NCBI GenBank assembly: GCA_964057225.1 | Contig: OZ059895.1 | Coordinates: 21,586,688-21,650,687 of the forward strand | Length of the DNA stretch: 64,000 bases | Direction: 5' to 3' | Source: Auanema rhodensis | Taxonomy: Eukaryota > Nematoda > Chromadorea > Rhabditida > Rhabditidae | In this document: one piece after another, positions 24,701-39,982 of the stretch | Layout: each line of letters begins with the position of its first letter | How positions within the stretch are numbered: position 1 is the stretch's first letter | Translations under genes and position numbers: made by a program | Notes under the pieces: generated by a model | Told to the model about the DNA's origin: nothing | What the model saw: the letters and a program-made list of their open reading frames with translations, nothing else | Databases searched by the model: none

Positions 24701-25253
24701 GCTGCGTCGATCTGTGTTATCAGATTTGCGCTAGCTTAAAAATGCACCGAGATATCAACTGATATAAGTTCACACTTATATCCTCGATTTTCACCCTGAA
24801 GAATTGATTTTTTCGTTGAATAACATTGTCCATCGTCTTTGCCTTGAAAAAAGGAATCTAAAAACATCTACTTTTGCTAGATTATTTTGAAATTTCTCGA
24901 AAAAATTTTTGTCAAAATGTTTTTGGAAGCAATGTTGAGTGTACATGGAAACTCAACATACACTAATGCATCATTTTTCAAACGATCATAACTAATTTTT
25001 CTATAAAGCGTTTCTCAATGTAGTATAGTGCATTCGATGCGGATTTTTAAGCTGCGTCGATCTGTGTTATCAGATTTGCGCTAGCTTAAAAATGCACCGA
25101 GATATCAACTGATATAAGTTCACACTTATATCCTCGATTTTCACCCTGAAGAATTAATTTTTTCGTTGAATAACATTGTCCATCGTCTTTGCCTTGAAAA
25201 AAGGAATCTAAGAACATCTACTTTTTGCTAAATTATATTGAAAATTTCTCGAA

Positions 25254-27710
25254 AAAATTTTTGTCAAAATGTTTTTGGAAGCAATGTTGAGTGTACATGG
25301 AAACTCAACATACACTAATGCATAATTTTTCAAACGATCATAACTAATTTTTCTATAAAGCGTTTCTCAATGTAGTATAGTGCATTCGATGCGGATTTTT
25401 AAGCTGCGTCGATCTGTGTTCTCAGATTTGCGCTAGCGTAAAAATGCACCGAGATATCAACTGATATAAGTTCACACTTATATCCTCGATTTTCACCCTG
25501 AAGAATTAATTTTTTCGTTGAATAACAATGTCCATCGTCTTTGCCTTGAAAAAAGGAATCTAAAAACATCTACTTTTTGCTAAATTATATTGAAATTTTT
25601 CGAAAAAATTTTTGTCAAAATGTTTTTGGAAGCAATGTTGAGTGTACATGGAAACTCAACATACACTAATGCATCATTTTTCAAACGATCATAACTAATT
25701 TTTCTATAAAGCGTTTCTCAATGTAGTATAGTGCATTCGATGCGGATTTTTAAGCTGCGTCGATCTGTGTTATCAGATTTGCGCTAGCTTAAAAATGCAC
25801 CGAGATATCAACTGATATAAGTTCACACTTATATCCTCGATTTTCACCCTGAAGAATTAATTTTTTCGTTGAATAACAATGTCCATCGTCTTTGCCTTGA
25901 AAAAAGGAATCTAAAAACATCTACTTTTTGCTAAATTATATTGAAATTTTTCGAAAAAATTTTTGTCAAAATGTTTTTGGAAGCAATGTTGAGTGTACAT
26001 GGAAACTCAACATACACTAATGCATCATTTTTCAAACGATCATAACTAATTTTTCTATAAAGCGTTTCTCAATGTAGTATAGTGCATTCGATGCGGATTT
26101 TTAAGCTGCGTCGATCTGTGTTATCAGATTTGCGCTAGCTTAAAAATGCACCGAGATATCAACTGATATAAGTTCACACTTATATCCTCGATTTTCACCC
26201 TGAAGAATTGATTTTTTCGTTGAATAACATTGTCCATCGTCTTTGCCTTGAAAAAAGGAATCTAAAAACATCTACTTTTGCTAGATTATTTTGAAATTTC
26301 TCGAAAAAATTTTTGTCAAAATGTTTTTGGAAGCAATGTTGAGTGTACATGGAAACTCAACATACACTAATGCATCATTTTTCAAACGATCATAACTAAT
26401 TTTTCTATAAAGCGTTTCTCAATGTAGTATAGTGCATTCGATGCGGATTTTTAAGCTGCGTCGATCTGTGTTATCAGATTTGCGCTAGCTTAAAAATGCA
26501 CCGAGATATCAACTGATATAAGTTCACACTTATATCCTCGATTTTCACCCTGAAGAATTAATTTTTTCGTTGAATAACATTGTCCATCGTCTTTGCCTTG
26601 AAAAAAGGAATCTAAGAACATCTACTTTTTGCTAAATTATATTGAAAATTTCTCGAAAAAATTTTTGTCAAAATGTTTTTGGAAGCAATGTTGAGTGTAC
26701 ATGGAAACTCAACATACACTAATGCATAATTTTTCAAACGATCATAACTAATTTTTCTATAAAGCGTTTCTCAATGTAGTATAGTGCATTCGATGCGGAT
26801 TTTTAAGCTGCGTCGATCTGTGTTCTCAGATTTGCGCTAGCGTAAAAATGCACCGAGATATCAACTGATATAAGTTCACACTTATATCCTCGATTTTCAC
26901 CCTGAAGAATTGATTTTTTCGTTGAATAACATTGTCCATCGTCTTTGCCTTGAAAAAAGGAATCTAAAAACATCTACTTTTGCTAGATTATTTTGAAATT
27001 TCTCGAAAAAATTTTTGTCAAAATGTTTTTGGAAGCAATGTTGAGTGTACATGGAAACTCAACATACACTAATGCATAATTTTTCAAACGATCATAACTA
27101 ATTTTTCTATAAAGCGTTTCTCAATGTAGTATAGTGCATTCGATGCGGATTTTTAAGCTGCGTCGATCTGTGTTATCAGATTTGCGCTAGCTTAAAAATG
27201 CACCGAGATATCAACTGATATAAGTTCACACTTATATCCTCGATTTTCACCCTGAAGAATTAATTTTTTCGTTGAATAACATTGTCCATCGTCTTTGCCT
27301 TAAAAAAAGAAATCTAAAAACATCTACTTTTTGATAAATTATTTTAAAATTTTTCGAAAAAATTTTTGTCAAAATGTTTTTGGAAGCAATGTTGAGTGTA
27401 CATGGAAACTCAACATACACTAATGCATCATTTTTCAAACGATCATAACTAATTTTTGTATTAAGCGTTTCTCAATGTAGTATAGTGCATTCGATGCGGA
27501 TTTTTAAGCTGCGTCGATCTGTGTTATCAGATTTGCGCTAGCTTAAAAATGCACCGAGATATCAACTGATATAAGTTCACACTTATATCCTCGATTTTCA
27601 ACCTGAAGAATTGATTTTTTCGTTGAATAACATTGTCCATCGTCTTTGCCTTGAAAAAAGGAATCTAAAAACATCTACTTTTTGCTAAATTATATTGAAA
27701 ATTTCTCGAA
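25254..27710 (+). repeat. Seven-unit higher-order repeat, copy 1 (2,457 bp)
   Basis: Units at 25254, 25605, 25956, 26306, 26658 and 27008 match those at 27711, 28062, 28413, 28763, 29115 and 29465 in type and order, including the 352-bp unit (26306 and 28763) and the TAGCGTAAAA unit after it. The seventh unit (27359 and 29816) differs. One clear change within the matched part is AAAGAAATC at about 27,307 against AAAGGAATC. A shorter four-unit step of 1,404 bp also relates 24201-25604 to 25605-27007, so this region has expanded more than once. Confidence 0.78.
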
Positions 27711-30166
27711 AAAATTTTTGTCAAAATGTTTTTGGAAGCAATGTTGAGTGTACATGGAAACTCAACATACACTAATGCATAATTTTTCAAACGATCATAA
27801 CTAATTTTTCTATAAAGCGTTTCTCAATGTAGTATAGTGCATTCGATGCGGATTTTTAAGCTGCGTCGATCTGTGTTCTCAGATTTGCGCTAGCGTAAAA
27901 ATGCACCGAGATATCAACTGATATAAGTTCACACTTATATCCTCGATTTTCACCCTGAAGAATTAATTTTTTCGTTGAATAACAATGTCCATCGTCTTTG
28001 CCTTGAAAAAAGGAATCTAAAAACATCTACTTTTTGCTAAATTATATTGAAATTTTTCGAAAAAATTTTTGTCAAAATGTTTTTGGAAGCAATGTTGAGT
28101 GTACATGGAAACTCAACATACACTAATGCATCATTTTTCAAACGATCATAACTAATTTTTCTATAAAGCGTTTCTCAATGTAGTATAGTGCATTCGATGC
28201 GGATTTTTAAGCTGCGTCGATCTGTGTTATCAGATTTGCGCTAGCTTAAAAATGCACCGAGATATCAACTGATATAAGTTCACACTTATATCCTCGATTT
28301 TCACCCTGAAGAATTAATTTTTTCGTTGAATAACAATGTCCATCGTCTTTGCCTTGAAAAAAGGAATCTAAAAACATCTACTTTTTGCTAAATTATATTG
28401 AAATTTTTCGAAAAAATTTTTGTCAAAATGTTTTTGGAAGCAATGTTGAGTGTACATGGAAACTCAACATACACTAATGCATCATTTTTCAAACGATCAT
28501 AACTAATTTTTCTATAAAGCGTTTCTCAATGTAGTATAGTGCATTCGATGCGGATTTTTAAGCTGCGTCGATCTGTGTTATCAGATTTGCGCTAGCTTAA
28601 AAATGCACCGAGATATCAACTGATATAAGTTCACACTTATATCCTCGATTTTCACCCTGAAGAATTGATTTTTTCGTTGAATAACATTGTCCATCGTCTT
28701 TGCCTTGAAAAAAGGAATCTAAAAACATCTACTTTTGCTAGATTATTTTGAAATTTCTCGAAAAAATTTTTGTCAAAATGTTTTTGGAAGCAATGTTGAG
28801 TGTACATGGAAACTCAACATACACTAATGCATCATTTTTCAAACGATCATAACTAATTTTTCTATAAAGCGTTTCTCAATGTAGTATAGTGCATTCGATG
28901 CGGATTTTTAAGCTGCGTCGATCTGTGTTATCAGATTTGCGCTAGCTTAAAAATGCACCGAGATATCAACTGATATAAGTTCACACTTATATCCTCGATT
29001 TTCACCCTGAAGAATTAATTTTTTCGTTGAATAACATTGTCCATCGTCTTTGCCTTGAAAAAAGGAATCTAAGAACATCTACTTTTTGCTAAATTATATT
29101 GAAAATTTCTCGAAAAAATTTTTGTCAAAATGTTTTTGGAAGCAATGTTGAGTGTACATGGAAACTCAACATACACTAATGCATAATTTTTCAAACGATC
29201 ATAACTAATTTTTCTATAAAGCGTTTCTCAATGTAGTATAGTGCATTCGATGCGGATTTTTAAGCTGCGTCGATCTGTGTTCTCAGATTTGCGCTAGCGT
29301 AAAAATGCACCGAGATATCAACTGATATAAGTTCACACTTATATCCTCGATTTTCACCCTGAAGAATTGATTTTTTCGTTGAATAACATTGTCCATCGTC
29401 TTTGCCTTGAAAAAAGGAATCTAAAAACATCTACTTTTGCTAGATTATTTTGAAATTTCTCGAAAAAATTTTTGTCAAAATGTTTTTGGAAGCAATGTTG
29501 AGTGTACATGGAAACTCAACATACACTAATGCATAATTTTTCAAACGATCATAACTAATTTTTCTATAAAGCGTTTCTCAATGTAGTATAGTGCATTCGA
29601 TGCGGATTTTTAAGCTGCGTCGATCTGTGTTATCAGATTTGCGCTAGCTTAAAAATGCACCGAGATATCAACTGATATAAGTTCACACTTATATCCTCGA
29701 TTTTCACCCTGAAGAATTAATTTTTTCGTTGAATAACATTGTCCATCGTCTTTGCCTTAAAAAAAGGAATCTAAAAACATCTACTTTTTGATAAATTATT
29801 TTAAAATTTTTCGAAAAAATTTTTGTCAAAATGTTTTTGGAAGCAATGTTAAGTGTACATGGAAACTCAACATACACTAATGCATAATTTTTCAAACGAT
29901 CATAACTAATTTTTGTATTAAGCGTTTCTCAATGTAGTATAGTGCATTCGATGCGGATTTTTAGGCTGCGTCGATCTGTGTTATCAGATTTGCGCTAGCT
30001 TAAAAATGCACCGAGATATCAACTGATATAAGTTCACACTTATATCCTCGATTTTCAACCTGAAGAATTAATTTTTTCGTTGAATAACATTGTCCATCGT
30101 CTTTGCCTTGAAAAAAGGAATCTAAAAACATCTACTTTTTGCTAAATTATATTGAAATTTTTCGAA
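27711..30166 (+). repeat. Seven-unit higher-order repeat, copy 2
   Basis: Second copy of the preceding block, 2,457 bp downstream. Six of seven units correspond. The final unit (29816) has TTAAGTGTAC, which breaks inverted repeat 1 at 29,851, and TTTTTAGGCTGC near 29,960; neither is found in the first copy. These private changes date to after the duplication. Confidence 0.75.
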
Positions 30167-33100
30167 AAAATTTTTGTCAAAATGTTTTTGGAAGCAATGT
30201 TGAGTGTACATGGAAACTCAACATACACTAATGCATCATTTTTCAAACGATCATAACTAATTTTTCTATAAAGCGTTTCTCAATGTAGTATAGTACATTC
30301 GATGCGGATTTTTAAGCTGCGTCGATCTGTGTTATCAGATTTGCGCTAGCTTAAAAATGCACCGAGATATCAACTGATATAAGTTCACACTTATATCCTC
30401 GATTTTCACCCTGAAGAATTGATTTTTTCGTTGAATAACATTGTCCATCGTCTTTGCCTTGAAAAAAGGAATCTAAAAACATCTACTTTTGCTAGATTAT
30501 TTTGAAATTTCTCGAAAAAATTTTTGTCAAAATGTTTTTGGAAGCAATGTTGAGTGTACATGGAAACTCAACATACACTAATGCATCATTTTTCAAACGA
30601 TCATAACTGATTTTTGTATTAAGCGTTTCTCAGTGTAGTATAGTGCATTCGATGCGGATTTTTAAGCTGCGTCGATCTGTGTTATCAGATTTGCGCTAGC
30701 TTAAAAATGCACCGAGATATCAACTGATATAAGTTCACACTTATATCCTCGATTTTCACCCTGAAGAATTGATTTTTTCGTTGAATAACATTGTCCATCG
30801 TCTTTGCCTTGAAAAAAGGAATCTAAAAACATCTACTTTTGCTAGATTATTTTGAAATTTCTCGAAAAAATTTTTGTCAAAATGTTTTTGGAAGCAATGT
30901 TGAGTGTACATGGAAACTCAACATACACTAATGCATCATTTTTCAAACGATCATAACTAATTTTTCTATAAAGCGTTTCTCAATGTAGTATAGTGCATTC
31001 GATGCGGATTTTTAAGCTGCGTCGATCTGTGTTATCAGATTTGCGCTAGCTTAAAAATGCACCGAGATATCAACTGATATAAGTTCACACTTATATCCTC
31101 GATTTTCACCCTGAAGAATTGATTTTTTCGTTGAATAACATTGTCCATCGTCTTTGCCTTGAAAAAAGGAATCTAAAAACATCTACTTTTTGATAAATTA
31201 TTTTAAAATTTTTCGAAAAAATTTTTGTCAAAATGTTTTTGGAAGCAATGTTGAGTGTACATGGAAACTCAACATACACTAATGCATCATTTTTCAAACG
31301 ATCATAACTAATTTTTGTATTAAGCGTTTCTCAGTGTAGTATAGTGCATTCGATGCGGATTTTTAAGCTGCGTCGATCTGTGTTATCAGATTTGCGCTAG
31401 CTTAAAAATGCACCGAGATATCAACTGATATAAGTTCACACTTATATCCTCGATTTTCACCCTGAAGAATTAATTTTTTCGTTGAATAACATTGTCCATC
31501 GTCTTTGCCTTAAAAAAAGGAATCTAAAAACATCTACTTTTTGATAAATTATTTTAAAATTTTTCGAAAAAATTTTTGTCAAAATGTTTTTGGAAGCAAT
31601 GTTGAGTGTACATGGAAACTCAACATACACTAATGCATCATTTTTCAAACGATCATAACTAATTTTTGTATTAAGCGTTTCTCAGTGTAGTATAGTGCAT
31701 TCGATGCGGATTTTTAAGCTGCGTCGATCTGTGTTATCAGATTTGCGCTAGCTTAAAAATGCACCGAGATATCAACTGATATAAGTTCACACTTATATCC
31801 TCGATTTTCACCCTGAAGAATTAATTTTTTCGTTGAATAACATTGTCCATCGTCTTTGCCTTAAAAAAAGAAATCTAAAAACATCTACTTTTTGATAAAT
31901 TATTTTAAAATTTTTCGAAAAAATTTTTGTCAAAATGTTTTTGGAAGCAATGTTGAGTGTACATGGAAACTCAACATACACTAATGCATCATTTTTCAAA
32001 CGATCATAACTAATTTTTGTATTAAGCGTTTCTCAATGTAGTATAGTGCATTCGATGCGGATTTTTAAGCTGCGTCGATCTGTGTTATCAGATTTGCGCT
32101 AGCTTAAAAATGCACCGAGATATCAACTGATATAAGTTCACACTTATATCCTCGATTTTCAACCTGAAGAATTGATTTTTTCGTTGAATAACATTGTCCA
32201 TCGTCTTTGCCTTGAAAAAAGGAATCTAAAAACATCTACTTTTGCTAGATTATTTTGAAATTTCTCGAAAAAATTTTTGTCAAAATGTTTTTGGAAGCAA
32301 TGTTGAGTGTACATGGAAACTCAACATACACTAATGCATCATTTTTCAAACGATCATAACTAATTTTTCTATAAAGCGTTTCTCAATGTAGTATAGTGCA
32401 TTCGATGCGGATTTTTAAGCTGCGTCGATCTGTGTTATCAGATTTGCGCTAGCTTAAAAATGCACCGAGATATCAACTGATATAAGTTCACACTTATATC
32501 CTCGATTTTCACCCTGAAGAATTAATTTTTTCGTTGAATAACATTGTCCATCGTCTTTGCCTTGAAAAAAGGAATCTAAGAACATCTACTTTTTGCTAAA
32601 TTATATTGAAAATTTCTCGAAAAAGTTTTTGTCAAAATGTTTTTGGAAGCAATGTTGAGTGTACATGGAAACTCAACATACACTAATGCATAATTTTTCA
32701 AACGATCATAACTAATTTTTCTATAAAGCGTTTCTCAATGTAGTATAGTGCATTCGATGCGGATTTTTAAGCTGCGTCGATCTGTGTTCTCAGATTTGCG
32801 CTAGCGTAAAAATGCACCGAGATATCAACTGATATAAGTTCACACTTATATCCTCGATTTTCACCCTGAAGAATTAATTTTTTCGTTGAATAACAATGTC
32901 CATCGTCTTTGCCTTGAAAAAAGGAATCTAAAAACATCTACTTTTTGCTAAATTATATTGAAATTTTTCGAAAAAATTTTTGTCAAAATGTTTTTGGAAG
33001 CAATGTTGAGTGTACATGGAAACTCAACATACACTAATGCATCATTTTTCAAACGATCATAACTAATTTTTCTATAAAGCGTTTCTCAATGTAGTATAGT

Positions 33101-34723
33101 GCATTCGATGCGGATTTTTAAGCTGCGTCGATCTGTGTTATCAGATTTGCGCTAGCTTAAAAATGCACCGAGATATCAACTGATATAAGTTCACACTTAT
33201 ATCCTCGATTTTCACCCTGAAGAATTAATTTTTTCGTTGAATAACAATGTCCATCGTCTTTGCCTTAAAAAAAGGAATCTAAAAACATCTACTTTTTGAT
33301 AAATTATTTTAAAATTTTTCGAAAAAATTTTTGTCAAAATGTTTTTGGAAGCAATGTTGAGTGTACATGGAAACTCAACATACACTAATGCATAATTTTT
33401 CAAACGATCATAACTAATTTTTGTATTGAGCGTTTCTCAGTGTAGTATAGTGTATTCGATGCGGATTTTTAAGCTGCGTCGATCTGTGTTATCAGATTTG
33501 CGCTAGCTTAAAAATGCACCGAGATATCAACTGATATAAGTTCACACTTATATCCTCGATTTTCACCCTGAAGAATTGATTTTTTCGTTGAATAACATTG
33601 TCCATCGTCTTTGCCTTGAAAAAAGGAATCTAAAAACATCTACTTTTGCTAGATTATTTTGAAATTTCTCGAAAAAATTTTTGTCAAAATGTTTTTGGAA
33701 GCAATGTTGAGTGTACATGGAAACTCAACATACACTAATGCATCATTTTTCAAACGATCATAACTAATTTTTCTATAAAGCGTTTCTCAATGTAGTATAG
33801 TGCATTCGATGCGGATTTTTAAGCTGCGTCGATCTGTGTTCTCAGATTTGCGCTAGCTTAAAAATGCACCGAGATATCAACTGATATAAGTTCACACTTA
33901 TATCCTCGATTTTCACCCTGAAGAATTAATTTTTTCGTTGAATAACATTGTCCATCGTCTTTGCCTTAAAAAAGGGAATCTAAAAACATCTACTTGTGCT
34001 AGATTATTTTGAAATTTCTCGAAAAAATTTTTGTCAAAATGTTTTTGGAAGCAATGTTGAGTGTACATGGAAACTCAACATACACTAATGCATCATTTTT
34101 CAAACGATCATAACTAATTTTTCTATAAAGCGTTTCTCAATGTAGTATAGTGCATTCGATGCGGATTTTTAAGCTGCGTCGATCTGTGTTATCAGATTTG
34201 CGCTAGCTTAAAAATGCACCGAGATATCAACTGATATAAGTTCACACTTATATCCTCGATTTTCACCCTGAAGAATTGATTTTTTCGTTGAATAACATTG
34301 TCCATCGTCTTTGCCTTGAAAAAAGGAATCTAAAAACATCTACTTTTGCTAGATTATTTTGAAATTTCTCGAAAAAATTTTTGTCAAAATGTTTTTGGAA
34401 GCAATGTTGAGTGTACATGGAAACTCAACATACACTAATGCATCATTTTTCAAACGATCATAACTAATTTTTGTATTAAGCGTTTCTCAGTGTAGTATAG
34501 TGCATTCGATGCGGATTTTTAAGCTGCGTCGATCTGTGTTATCAGATTTGCGCTAGCTTAAAAATGCACCGAGATATCAACTGATATAAGTTCACACTTA
34601 TATCCTCGATTTTCACCCTGAAGAATTGATTTTTTCGTTGAATAACATTGTCCATCGTCTTTGCCTTGAAAAAAGGAATCTAAAAACATATACTTTTGCT
34701 AGATTATTTTGAAATTTCTCGAA

Positions 34724-36125
34724 AAAATTTTTGTCAAAATGTTTTTGGAAGCAATGTTGAGTGTACATGGAAACTCAACATACACTAATGCATCATTTTT
34801 CAAACGATCATAACTAATTTTTCTATAAAGCGTTTCTCAATGTAGTATAGTGCATTCGATGCGGATTTTTAAGCTGCGTCGATCTGTGTTATCAGATTTG
34901 CGCTAGCTTAAAAATGCACCGAGATATCAACTGATATAAGTTCACACTTATATCCTCGATTTTCACCCTGAAGAATTAATTTTTTCGTTGAATAACATTG
35001 TCCATCGTCTTTGCCTTAAAAAAAGGAATCTAAAAACATCTACTTTTTGATAAATTATTTTAAAATTTTTCGAAAAAATTTTTGTCAAAATGTTTTTGGA
35101 AGCAATGTTGAGTGTACATGGAAACTCAACATACACTAATGCATAATTTTTCAAACGATCATAACTAATTTGTGTATTAAGCGTTTCTCAGTGTAGTATA
35201 GTGCATTCGATGCGGATTTTTAAGCTGCGTCGATCTGTGTTATCAGATTTGCGCTAGCTTAAAAATGCACCGAGATATCAACTGATATAAGTTCACACTT
35301 ATATCCTCGATTTTCACCCTGAAGAATTGATTTTTTCGTTGAATAACATTGTCCATCGTCTTTGCCTTGAAAAAAGGAATCTAAAAACATCTACTTTTGC
35401 TAGATTATTTTGAAATTTCTCGAAAAAATTTTTGTCAAAATGTTTTTGGAAGCAATGTTGAGTGTACATGGAAACTCAACATACACTAATGCATCATTTT
35501 TCAAACGATCATAACTAATTTTTCTATAAAGCGTTTCTCAATGTAGTATAGTGCATTCGATGCGGATTTTTAAGCTGCGTCGATCTGTGTTATCAGATTT
35601 GCGCTAGCTTAAAAATGCACCGAGATATCAACTGATATAAGTTCACACTTATATCCTCGATTTTCACCCTGAAGAATTAATTTTTTCGTTGAATAACATT
35701 GTCCATCGTCTTTGCCTTAAAAAAAGGAATCTAAAAACATCTACTTTTTGATAAATTATTTTAAAATTTTTCGAAAAAATTTTTGTCAAAATGTTTTTGG
35801 AAGCAATGTTGAGTGTACATGGAAACTCAACATACACTAATGCATAATTTTTCAAACGATCATAACTAATTTGTGTATTAAGCGTTTCTCAGTGTAGTAT
35901 AGTGCATTCGATGCGGATTTTTAAGCTGCGTCGATCTGTGTTATCAGATTTGCGCTAGCTTAAAAATGCACCGAGATATCAACTGATATAAGTTCACACT
36001 TATATCCTCGATTTTCACCCTGAAGAATTGATTTTTTCGTTGAATAACATTGTCCATCGTCTTTGCCTTGAAAAAAGGAATCTAAAAACATCTACTTTTG
36101 CTAGATTATTTTGAAATTTCTCGAA
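34724..36125 (+). repeat. Two-unit tandem duplication (701 bp x 2)
   Basis: Units 34724 (GATAAATT tail) and 35075 (AATTTGTGTATTAAG, TCTCAGTG, CTTTTGCTAGATT tail) are repeated at 35425 and 35776. The private AATTTGTG occurs only in these two copies, at about 35,167 and 35,868, which confirms direct duplication. Confidence 0.8.
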
Positions 36126-39100
36126 AAAATTTTTGTCAAAATGTTTTTGGAAGCAATGTTGAGTGTACATGGAAACTCAACATACACTAATGCATCATTT
36201 TTCAAACGATCATAACTAATTTTTCTATAAAGCGTTTCTCAATGTAGTATAGTGCATTCGATGCGGATTTTTAAGCTGCGTCGATCTGTGTTATCAGATT
36301 TGCGCTAGCTTAAAAATGCACCGAGATATCAACTGATATAAGTTCACACTTATATCCTCGATTTTCACCCTGAAGAATTAATTTTTTCGTTGAATAACAT
36401 TGTCCATCGTCTTTGCCTTAAAAAAAGGAATCTAAAAACATCTACTTTTTGATAAATTATTTTAAAATTTTTCGAAAAAATTTTTGTCAAAATGTTTTTG
36501 GAAGCAATGTTGAGTGTACATGGAAACTCAACATACACTAATGCATAATTTTTCAAACGATCATAACTAATTTTTGTATTAAGCGTTTCTCAATGTAGTA
36601 TAATGCATTCGATGCGGATTTTTAAGCTGCGTCGATCTGTGTTATCAGATTTGCGCTAGCTTAAAAATGCACCGAGATATCAACTGATATAAGTTCACAC
36701 TTATATCCTCGATTTTCACCCTGAAGAATTAATTTTTTCGTTGAATAACATTGTCCATCGTCTTTGCCTTAAAAAAAGGAATCTAAAAACATCTACTTTT
36801 TGATAAATTATTTTAAAATTTTTCGAAAAAATTTTTGTCAACATGTTTTTGGAAGCAATGTTGAGTGTACATGGAAACTCAACATACACTAATGCATAAT
36901 TTTTCAAACGATCATAACTAATTTTTGTATTAAGCGTTTCTCAATGTAGTATAGTGCATTCGATGCGGATTTTTAAGCTGCGTCGATCTGTGTTATCAGA
37001 TTTGCGCTAGCTTAAAAATGCACCGAGATATCAACTGATATAAGTTCACACTTATATCCTCGATTTTCACCCTGAAGAATTAATTTTTTCGTTGAATAAC
37101 AATGTCCATCGTCTTTGCCTTGAAAAACGGAATCTAAAAACATCTACTTTTTGCTAAATTATATTGAAATTTTTCGAAAAAATTTTTGTCAAAACGTTTT
37201 TGGAAGCAATGTTGAGTGTACATGGAAACTCAACATACACTAATGCATCATTTTTCAAACGATCATAACTAATTTTTCTATAAAGCGTTTCTCAATGTAG
37301 TATAGTGCATTCGATGCGGATTTTTAAGCTGCGTCGATCTGTGTTATCAGATTTGCGCTAGCTTAAAAATGCACCGAGATATCAACTGATATAAGTTCAC
37401 ACTTATATCCTCGATTTTCACCCTGAAGAATTGATTTTTTCGTTGAATAACATTGTCCATCGTCTTTGCCTTGAAAAAAGGAATCTAAAAACATCTACTT
37501 TTGCTAGATTATTTTGAAATTTCTCGAAAAAATTTTTGTCAAAATGTTTTTGGAAGCAATGTTGAGTGTACATGGAAACTCAACATACACTAATGCATCA
37601 TTTTTCAAACGATCATAACTAATTTTTCTATAAAGCGTTTCTCAATGTAGTATAGTGCATTCGATGCGGATTTTTAAGCTGCGTCGATCTGTGTTATCAG
37701 ATTTGCGCTAGCTTAAAAATGCACCGAGATATCAACTGATATAAGTTCACACTTATATCCTCGATTTTCAACCTGAAGAATTAATTTTTTCGTTGAATAA
37801 CATTGTCCATCGTCTTTGCCTTGAAAAAAGGAATCTAAACACATCTACTTTTTGCTAAATTATATTGAAAATTTTCGAAAAATATTTTGTCAAAATGTTT
37901 TTGGAAGCAATGTTGAGTGTACATGGAAACTCAACATACACTAATGCATCATTTTTCAAACGATCATAACTAATTTTTCTATAAAGCGTTTCTCAATGTA
38001 GTATAGTGCATTCGATGCGGATTTTTAAGCTGCGTCGATCTGTGTTATCAGATTTGCGCTAGCTTAAAAATGCACCGAGATATCAACTGATATAAGTTCA
38101 CACTTATATCCTCGATTTTCACCCTGAAGAATTGATTTTTTCGTTGAATAACATTGTCCATCGTCTTTGCCTTAAAAAAAGGAATCTAAAAACATCTACT
38201 TTTGCTAGATTATTTTGAAATTTCTCGAAAAAATTTTTGTCAAAATGTTTTTGGAAGCAATGTTGAGTGTACATGGAAACTCAACATACACTAATGCATC
38301 ATTTTTCAAACGATCATAACTAATTTTTCTATAAACCGTTTTTCAATGTAGTATAGTGCATTCGATGCGGATTTTTAAGCTGCGTCGATCTGTGTTATCA
38401 GATTTGCGCTAGCTTAAAAATGCACCGAGATATCAACTGATATAAGTTCACACTTATATCCTCGATTTTCAACCTGAAGAATTAATTTTTTCGTTGAATA
38501 ACATTGTCCATCGTCTTTGCCTTGAAAAAAGGAATCTAAAAACATCTACTTTTTGCTAAATTATATTGAAATTTTTCGAAAAAATTTTTGTCAAAATGTT
38601 TTTGGAAGCAATGTTGAGTGTACATGGAAACTCAACATACACTAATGCATCATTTTTCAAACGATCATAACTAATTTTTCTATAAAGCGTTTCTCAATGT
38701 AGTATAGTGCATTCGATGCGGATTTTTAAGCTGCGTCGATCTGTGTTCTCAGATTTGCGCTAGCTTAAAAATGCACCGAGATATCAACTGATATAAGTTC
38801 ACACTTATATCCTCGATTTTCACCCTGAAGAATTAATTTTTTCGTTGAATAACATTGTCCATCGTCTTTGCCTTAAAAAAAGGAATCTAAAAACATCTAC
38901 TTGTGCTAGATTATTTTGAAATTTCTCGAAAAAATTTTTGTCAAAATGTTTTTGGAAGCAATGTTGAGTGTACATGGAAACTCAACATACACTAATGCAT
39001 AATTTTTCAAACGATCATAACTAATTTTTGTATTAAGCGTTTCTCAGTGTAGTATAGTGCATTCGATGCGGATTTTTAAGCTGCGTCGATCTGTGTTATC

Positions 39101-39982
39101 AGATTTGCGCTAGCTTAAAAATGCACCGAGATATCAACTGATATAAGTTCACACTTTTATCCTCGATTTTCACCCTGAAGAATTGATTTTTTCGTTGAAT
39201 AACATTGTCCATCGTCTTTGCCTTGGAAAAAGGAATCTAAAAACATCTACTTTTGCTAGATTATTTTGAAATTTCTCGAAAAAATTTTTGTCAAAATGTT
39301 TTTGGAAGCAATGTTGAGTGTACATGGAAACTCAACATACACTAATGCATCATTTTTCAAACGATCATAACTAATTTTTCTATAAAGCGTTTCTCAATGT
39401 AGTATAGTGCATTCGATGCGGATTTTTAAGCTGCGTCGATCTGTGTTATCAGATTTGCGCTAGCTTAAAAATGCACCGAGATATCAACTGATATAAGTTC
39501 ACACTTATATCCTCGATTTTCACCCTGAAGAATTGATTTTTTCGTTGAATAACATTGTCCATCGTCTTTGCCTTGAAAAAAGGAATCTAAAAACATCTAC
39601 TTTTGCTAGATTATTTTGAAATTTCTCGAAAAAATTTTTGTCAAAATGTTTTTGGAAGCAATGTTGAGTGTACATGGAAACTCAACATACACTAATGCAT
39701 CATTTTTCAAACGATCATAACTAATTTTTCTATAAAGCGTTTCTCAATGTAGTATAGTGCATTCGATGCGGATTTTTAAGCTGCGACGATCTGTGTTATC
39801 AGATTTGCGCTAGCTTAAAAATGCACCGATATATCAACTGATATAAGTTCACACTTATATCCTCGATTTTCACCCTGAAGAATTAATTTTTTCGTTGAAT
39901 AACATTGTCCATCGTCTTTGCCTTGAAAAAAGGAATCTAAAAACATCTACTTTTTGCTAAATTATATTGAAAATTTCTCGAA

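Noticed and set aside
29951-29975. Telomeric TTAGG motif
   Set aside because: A single TTTTTAGGCTGC arises from one substitution in one unit; there is no tandem TTAGG or TTAGGG run anywhere.
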